From: Gemmatimonadota bacterium
GTDB lineage: Bacteria; Gemmatimonadota; Gemmatimonadetes; Longimicrobiales; Gaopeijiaceae
Assembly: GCA_012959595.1 (NCBI GenBank)
Contig: DUCW01000070.1
Location: 16,154-28,469 of the forward strand
DNA length: 12,316 nt
Reading direction: 5' to 3'
The position numbers and the translations under genes were made by a program. The notes beneath the pieces were generated by a model that had not been told where the DNA came from, made no database searches, and saw only the letters and a program-made list of their open reading frames with translations. This document shows, piece by piece, positions 7,681 through 12,316 of this stretch (its first letter is position 1; every line of letters starts with the position of its first letter).

Positions 7681-9141
7681 ATGAAGTATAGCATTTCTAT
7701 GTTTCTGTCGTTGTCAGTTGCTTTTGGAACAGTCACTGGCCAAGAACCTGTCGATTTAGAAGTTATTGAACGGATCATACAGGAGGGCACCGAACGATCT
7801 CAGGTTATGGAACATTTTGATTATTTGACTAACGTCATTGGACCTAGGCTCTCAGCAACACCGGCCTATAAGAGGGCCGCTGATTGGTCCATGGAAACTC
7901 TAGAGAAATGGGGGTTAGAGGAAGTTCATTTGGAAAGCTGGGAATATGGAAGAGGTTGGACCTTGGAAGGCTTAACCCTTGAAATGATTGGTCCGAGGTA
8001 TTTCCCAATTATCGGATTTCCTGAGGCTTGGACACCTAGTACAGCGGGAGTTCTACAGGGAACACCGATTTATATCGGTGATTGGACAGCAAAAGAGATC
8101 TCTGATCGTGCGGCCGATCTCAGACAAAAAATCGTTTTGGTAGCCAAGCCACAGTCAGAGTTCATCAAGGATGATCGACTGCAACCGACTGACTCTGAGG
8201 GATCAGTGCCCATTGGTGCTCCTCGCTTCCTTCCCACTGAGATGCCAGCAGATCGTGCAACTTTCTCACAACTCTTGCATGATGTTGGAGTTGGTGCAGT
8301 TCTTAGGCCCAGCCAAGGTGAACATGGGACAATGTTCGTCTTGGGTCGTGACAACCCGGAAACAGCAGTTCCTACCATTATTACGGCATCAGAACACTAC
8401 AATATGTTGGTGAGACTCTTGGAGTCGGGGGAGCCAGTAGAGCTTAAAGTTAGCGTCAAAGGAAAATTCCACGAAGAGGATACGAATGGATATAATGTTT
8501 TGGGGGAAATAAAGGGGACAGATCCAGAAATTGGCGAAGAAGTAGTAATGGCGGGGGCACACCTGGATTCTTGGCACTCAGCTACCGGGGCGACCGACAA
8601 CGCAGATGCGACTGCAGCGACGATGGAGGCCATGAGAATTCTAAAAGAGCTCGGCATTACCCCAAGGCGAACTATAAAAATGGCTCTTTGGGGTTCGGAA
8701 GAGCAGGGACTGCACGGCTCTAGGCAGTATGTGGAGAGACATTACGGTCCGGATGACATCAACAACCGTGAGAATTTTTCCGTTTATTTCAATCATGATC
8801 CAGGTACAGGTGCTATCTATGGATGGTATATGCAAGAAAATCCTGCAGCAAAAGAGATCTTTGATGCCTGGTTGGAGCCACTGACAGATATTGGGGCTCG
8901 AAAAAATGTCATAGAGAATATAGGGAGTACTGACCATCTGTCTTTCAGTCGTGCTGGATTGCCTGGTTTTAACACCCTGCAGGATTATCGTGATTATGAT
9001 GTCAGGACGCATCACACCAACATGGATTTTTACGAAAGGGTGTCCGAAGAGGATCTAAGGGAGAATGCGATTGTGTTGGCTGTATTTTTGTATCATGCAG
9101 CCATGAGGGATGAAAAAATTCCGAGAGTGCCCATAAGCTGA
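7681..9141 (+). CDS. Secreted M28-family zinc metallopeptidase
   Basis: Exported aminopeptidase/carboxypeptidase-type enzyme of family M28, 486 residues from ATG 7681. MKYSISMFLSLSVAFGTVTG is a Sec signal peptide, with likely cleavage before Gln21 or nearby. A protease-associated domain is inserted at about 115-250 (GVLQGTPIYIGDW, KIVLVAK, DVGVGAVLRPS). The catalytic domain shows the expected two-zinc ligands: His294 (AGAHLDSW), bridging Asp306 (GATDNADA), catalytic Glu340 with ligand Glu341 (WGSEEQGL), Asp373 (NHDPGTG) and His445 (HHTNMD). It also has the IGSTDHLSF loop. An upstream in-frame ATG at 7630 would add 17 residues before the signal peptide and is less likely; GCGGAG lies just before 7681. 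The gene begins 59 bases after the TAA of the extended propeller frame, consistent with co-transcription. The likely role is trimming extracellular or periplasmic peptides; the exact specificity is unknown. Confidence 0.93.
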   Translation: MKYSISMFLSLSVAFGTVTGQEPVDLEVIERIIQEGTERSQVMEHFDYLTNVIGPRLSATPAYKRAADWSMETLEKWGLEEVHLESWEYGRGWTLEGLTLEMIGPRYFPIIGFPEAWTPSTAGVLQGTPIYIGDWTAKEISDRAADLRQKIVLVAKPQSEFIKDDRLQPTDSEGSVPIGAPRFLPTEMPADRATFSQLLHDVGVGAVLRPSQGEHGTMFVLGRDNPETAVPTIITASEHYNMLVRLLESGEPVELKVSVKGKFHEEDTNGYNVLGEIKGTDPEIGEEVVMAGAHLDSWHSATGATDNADATAATMEAMRILKELGITPRRTIKMALWGSEEQGLHGSRQYVERHYGPDDINNRENFSVYFNHDPGTGAIYGWYMQENPAAKEIFDAWLEPLTDIGARKNVIENIGSTDHLSFSRAGLPGFNTLQDYRDYDVRTHHTNMDFYERVSEEDLRENAIVLAVFLYHAAMRDEKIPRVPIS

Positions 9142-9186
9142 TCTTTTACGAAAAACATCTACCGAACCTGTCGCTATCATGATTTA

Positions 9187-9234
9187 GGGACGGGCCAAAG
9201 GACTTGTTGGGCAGATTATCAACAACCCTGTCCC
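9187..9234. other. Nested inverted repeat in the convergent gap, possible terminator
   Basis: Between the M28 gene and the convergent MFS gene, an outer arm GGGACGGG (9187-9194) pairs with CCCTGTCCC (9226-9234) with one bulged base. An inner arm TTGTTG (9204-9209) pairs with CAACAA (9220-9225) around a 10-base loop. The position suits a shared terminator. However, neither strand has a U-tract directly after the stem, so it is not a textbook intrinsic terminator. Confidence 0.4.
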
Positions 9235-9309
9235 GAAAAAATCCGCTCTCATTCTTAGACCACCTTTAGTTATCACCTGTTGGGGTTTTTAGGGTAAAGC
9301 GTGTTGTGA

Positions 9310-11154
9310 TCAGGTTTCGTTATGGTTGGCATCATCGTGTGTTTTCCGAAGAGGAATCTCAGGAATTCTAAGAGTTGCAATGCAGGCAAATATCAAGATG
9401 ATGAAAGTCAGTGTGTAGATTCTTCTTGTGGCTGAAGTGAAGCCGTCCTTAACGCTGTTATTGAGTTGCATGGATGCTTGCACCCCATAAGATCTCAGTC
9501 CTTCTGCAATAAACGACAGATTGTCACTAGGAAAACCTCTAAATTCTTGGATTTTAGTGGCGAATTCTTCGGGCATGTCCGGATGTAAACTTAAATTCCT
9601 AAGACTCGCTGGATCGGATTCTATCCCTTCCAGTTCGTTTGCTAGTTCCAGGTAGATTTCTCTTACTTGTTCAGCGAGCCCAGACCCACCTGTGGCAGCG
9701 ATGTTCCGGACTGACTCAGTTCTTTCATCTTCCAATGAGGCGGGTAGATCCAAAGTGGAGAATGAAATACCTAATGTGGTTGCCAGGACTGTTCCCATCA
9801 CTGCAGCTCCCATGGTCGAACCGATTTGTCGGAAAAATTGTGATGCACTTGTGGCCTGTCCAATGAGACGAACGTCGATTGCATTTTGGATAGCAAGTGT
9901 TAGTAGCGGAAGCGAGGGACCAACTCCGATTCCACAGAGTGTAGTGTAGAACATCACTGTCAGATATGAGGTATTACTGTCCATTTGGGCTAATAGCAGT
10001 GAAGAGCACAAGAAGAGCAGGCCTCCACAGAAAATCTGAAGTCTGTAGTGTCCATATCTTGAAACTAATTGACCAGACAAAGTAGCGGCTAAGCTGATCC
10101 CAAATGAAAATGGGATCAGCACTATTCCAGCCCTTGTCGCGGACACTTCTAGTACATTGACGAGAAAGAGGGGCAGGAATATAACGACGGACATAAAGCT
10201 GGCACCGTAGAAGAATGATGCGAGGTTTGCTGCTCGAAAAACACGGTTGTTAAAGAGTCGAAAATCTAAAACGGGACTTTCCGATTGTTGGGAACGCTTG
10301 ATGAAGAGTGCTAACAAAAGCAAAGTAATAATCAGTAATGCCGACGTTAGCCAGGAGTGCCATACCGGCGAACTGGATTCTTGGGGAAGAATGCCCGGGA
10401 TCCAGGGATATTTTCGCTTATCAATTTGTAGGGCGAGCACCAGTGGTATCAATCCACTGATTAGTAATATAGCAGTGAGGAAATCGGGTCTTGTGGGTTT
10501 TTCGGGAGGTTCAAGTGAGGGCATGTGATTTTTCATAAACCAGAGAGCTATAACTCCAAAGGGAACATTCACATAGAAGACCCAACGCCAACCCTCAATG
10601 CCGGGAATAAGATTTCCTGCGTGGTCGGTTAGCAATCCTCCCATAAGAGGTCCAAGGACGGAGGCTATTCCCCAAACGGCACCAACGAATCCTTGATAGC
10701 GTCCCCGCTCTGCCGGTGGGTATAGACTAGCGATGATTATGAAGGTCATGGCAAAAATCCCTCCCCCTCCTGCTCCCTGAATACCCCTAAAAAGTACTAG
10801 CTGATTCATACCGTCTCCGATAATTGGCAGGTCGCCAAATTCACCGGATAAGCCGCAAAGTACGGATCCCAATAGGAACAGTAGTACTGCACTGGTGCCT
10901 ATTTTCTTACGAGAGTATGTGTCTGCCAGTTTGCCGTAAATTGGTGCGAAGGCCGTAGAGGTGATCAAATATGCAGTGGCCACCCAAGCGTAACGTTTAA
11001 TTCCTTGCAAATCTGCTACGATTCCAGGTAAGGCTGTAGAGACGATTGTCTGGTCTAGGGCTGCCAGGAACAGTGCCAGCAAAACTGCCAGGAGGACTAA
11101 AGATCGGTCACGATCAGCAATGGGTGATTGCCTGAGGTTTTGGGATTTTTCCAT
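9310..11154 (-). CDS. MFS transporter, DHA2 (14-TM, EmrB/QacA-like) family
   Basis: Inner-membrane proton-coupled efflux transporter, 614 residues. Landmarks are the TM1 motif LDQTIVSTALP (34-44, with Asp34), the motif A-like GKLADTYSRKK (74-84), and the motif C-like VLGPLMGGLL in TM5 (166-175). About 14 hydrophobic segments can be counted, which separates DHA2 from 12-TM DHA1. The segment between TM13 (ending about 462) and TM14 (starting about 576) is long, roughly 110 residues, and hydrophilic and charged. Comparable loops exist in some DHA2 proteins, but this one is at the long end and accounts for the large size. No EmrA-like adaptor or TolC-like gene is adjacent. The substrate is unknown; multidrug or toxic-metabolite export is the usual family assignment. 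ATG 11154 lacks a clear SD. No regulator gene is visible beside it. Confidence 0.93.
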   Translation of the reverse strand: MEKSQNLRQSPIADRDRSLVLLAVLLALFLAALDQTIVSTALPGIVADLQGIKRYAWVATAYLITSTAFAPIYGKLADTYSRKKIGTSAVLLFLLGSVLCGLSGEFGDLPIIGDGMNQLVLFRGIQGAGGGGIFAMTFIIIASLYPPAERGRYQGFVGAVWGIASVLGPLMGGLLTDHAGNLIPGIEGWRWVFYVNVPFGVIALWFMKNHMPSLEPPEKPTRPDFLTAILLISGLIPLVLALQIDKRKYPWIPGILPQESSSPVWHSWLTSALLIITLLLLALFIKRSQQSESPVLDFRLFNNRVFRAANLASFFYGASFMSVVIFLPLFLVNVLEVSATRAGIVLIPFSFGISLAATLSGQLVSRYGHYRLQIFCGGLLFLCSSLLLAQMDSNTSYLTVMFYTTLCGIGVGPSLPLLTLAIQNAIDVRLIGQATSASQFFRQIGSTMGAAVMGTVLATTLGISFSTLDLPASLEDERTESVRNIAATGGSGLAEQVREIYLELANELEGIESDPASLRNLSLHPDMPEEFATKIQEFRGFPSDNLSFIAEGLRSYGVQASMQLNNSVKDGFTSATRRIYTLTFIILIFACIATLRIPEIPLRKTHDDANHNET

Positions 11155-11294
11155 TACAGTTGGTTTAGTATATTTTTCCGGCGTAGCAGCCAGGCACTCT
11201 AACTATTGTTTTTGTATAAGAAGTTCGCGGATCGATATCCATGCTATTTCCCATAGACGTTTATCGGTCTAGCAAGTGTCAGTAGGAACCTAGG

Positions 11295-11306
11295 GGTTCT
11301 AGAACC
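11295..11306. promoter_or_regulatory. Perfect 12-bp palindrome upstream of the MFS gene
   Basis: GGTTCTAGAACC is its own reverse complement. GGAACC at 11285-11290 adds a further inverted half, so GAACC and GGTTC can also pair across a short loop. It lies about 140 bases before the MFS start and about 130 bases after the stop of the ASPIC/UnbV gene. It could be an operator for a dimeric regulator of the transporter or part of a processing hairpin. The rest of the 283-base gap (11155-11437) shows no gene and no convincing sigma70 promoter. Confidence 0.3.
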
Positions 11307-11437
11307 GAGTCCGGACGCTACAATTAACCAGAACCAACGATGTCAGGGAAGCTAACATATAGGTAAATGAACTCCAACGGTCTGAGAAAATCATTTCCCA
11401 AATCATTGATCAGGAGTGCTTTGACCTATCTTGATAA

Positions 11438-12316
11438 CTACTGCCTAGGATTGAGAAGTATTTCTAGAAATTGACCAGAGTAGACACCATAATCGAAATC
11501 GGAGATAGTCTGAATTTGTATGCCATCCTCATACCACTGTATGGTCAGATTGACTAGTTCAACACCACTGGGAATGCCGAAATGAACGGGAGTGGCTCCC
11601 TGCGAGCTGTATCCTCCCCCAGTATCAACTATTCTTGATGTGGTGTAACTCGGCTGGCCTTCTACAGAACTGTCCCAAGTCGAAGCAGATAGAGTGACAG
11701 TCGCGCCAGCTCGTGTCCAGTGTCCATTACTGTCCAGGACGACTACTTGGAGGGAGTTTCTAGTGCTAGGAGCACCAAGTTCGTTTCTATATAAAGTGTG
11801 AGTGCCATCGGTATGGTTATTGGCAACTGCAAGGTCAACGTCACCGTCTTTGTCATAATCTGCCCAGGAAATTCCATGACTCGTCCCTTTTTCCAACATC
11901 AGGCTGGGTGTCACTAGTTGGAAATCTCCAATTACGTTTCTGAATAGATAGTCCGGTTCTTCAGCTATGGTGCTAATAAAAGTGCCCACATACAGATCAA
12001 GCCATCCATCATTGTCGTAATCTGCAAAGGTAGCTGCAACTGAATGGTGATCTCCGTCGAAACCTTTACCCGATGATCGCTTGATAAAGCCTAGCGTATC
12101 ATTTTGGTTTTCCCAGATTAGATCTGGTCCATAGGATGCAACAAATAAATCCAAGTCTCCATCGTTATCGTAGTCCCCAACGGCGACTCCTACACTTCCT
12201 TGAGATGCAGTTCTTCCTGGCTGATCGATGCCCAGATTTTCAGCGACGTCTTCGAATGAACCGTCACCTAGATTAAGGAATAGGCCGTCTCGGTCTCCGT
12301 TCTGATTTGCTACAAA
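11438..12316 (-). CDS. ASPIC/UnbV and VCBS (FG-GAP) repeat protein, C-terminal part
   Basis: Partial gene: the frame is open to the window edge, giving the last 292 residues, with the start lying beyond base 12316. An apparent start at 12154 is an internal TTG leucine codon and not real. Three calcium-binding-like propeller repeats are seen: VGDYDNDGDLDLFVASYG (about 12128-12181), ADYDNDGWLDLYVGTF (about 11978-12025) and ADYDKDGDVDLAVANN (about 11816-11863). They are followed by a C-terminal ASPIC/UnbV (CRTAC1-type) domain from about 11755 (SLQVVVLDSNG, RAGATVTLS, GIPSGVELVNLTIQWYEDG). Such proteins are normally secreted or surface-exposed and bind calcium. Their role is poorly known; adhesion or binding of polymers is usually proposed. 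The stop is TAG at 11440-11438. It lies upstream of, and in the same direction as, the MFS gene, but 283 bases away, so a shared transcript is doubtful. Confidence 0.9.
   Translation of the reverse strand, partial: FVANQNGDRDGLFLNLGDGSFEDVAENLGIDQPGRTASQGSVGVAVGDYDNDGDLDLFVASYGPDLIWENQNDTLGFIKRSSGKGFDGDHHSVAATFADYDNDGWLDLYVGTFISTIAEEPDYLFRNVIGDFQLVTPSLMLEKGTSHGISWADYDKDGDVDLAVANNHTDGTHTLYRNELGAPSTRNSLQVVVLDSNGHWTRAGATVTLSASTWDSSVEGQPSYTTSRIVDTGGGYSSQGATPVHFGIPSGVELVNLTIQWYEDGIQIQTISDFDYGVYSGQFLEILLNPRQ
11816..12181 (-). repeat. Three VCBS/FG-GAP protein repeats
   Basis: The encoded core D-Y-D-x-D-G-x-x-D-L occurs three times at intervals of roughly 50 codons, inside the ASPIC/UnbV gene. The acidic positions match the calcium-binding loops of FG-GAP propeller blades. 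More copies probably lie beyond the window edge, because the visible frame opens with FVANQNGDRDGLFLNLG, the tail of an earlier blade. Confidence 0.75.

Noticed and set aside
8070..9015. Antisense open frames inside the M28 gene
   Set aside because: They lack recognisable protein features and lie opposite a gene with intact catalytic motifs; they are reading-frame shadows.
12152..12154. A gene starting at 12154 for the VCBS protein
   Set aside because: The codon is TTG (Leu) inside a propeller repeat, and the frame is open through to the window edge with family-like sequence.

Overview
The window is bacterial DNA of moderate GC (mid-to-upper 40s percent by eye). It holds seven complete or near-complete genes and one gene that runs off the right edge. 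No rRNA, tRNA, CRISPR array, insertion sequence, phage gene or integration site was seen. Lipoprotein and secretion signals, a penicillin-acylase-type hydrolase, an M28 peptidase and an ASPIC/UnbV-VCBS protein suggest a Gram-negative heterotroph. This mix is common in uncultured, often marine, lineages such as Gemmatimonadota or Acidobacteriota relatives, but that placement is an inference from gene content. TGA ends several intact genes, so the ordinary bacterial code applies.

Layout: 1-198 is non-coding. An amidase-signature hydrolase (199-1791, minus) diverges from a fumarylacetoacetate-hydrolase-family enzyme (2029-2907, plus). The latter converges on a lipoprotein of the penicillin acylase family (2950-5217, minus). 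A divergent promoter region (about 5218-5435) separates that gene from a plus-strand group of three: a membrane-anchored short-chain dehydrogenase (5436-6377), a beta-propeller protein overlapping it by ATGA (6374-7519), and a secreted M28 metallopeptidase (7681-9141). An inverted repeat lies in the gap before two minus-strand genes, a 14-TM DHA2-type MFS transporter (9310-11154) and the C-terminal part of an ASPIC/UnbV-VCBS protein (11438-12316).

Together the genes look like scavenging and catabolic functions: cleavage of amides and peptides outside and inside the cell, breakdown of a carbonyl acid, redox chemistry and efflux. They do not form one recognisable pathway, and I see no new defence, mobile or biosynthetic system.

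The most noteworthy observation is in the propeller gene. Its reading frame is cut by TGA at 7517-7519 exactly where a tryptophan codon would be expected. The frame continues for 33 more family-like codons to TAA at 7619-7621. This looks like a recent nonsense change or a base-call error rather than a natural end.
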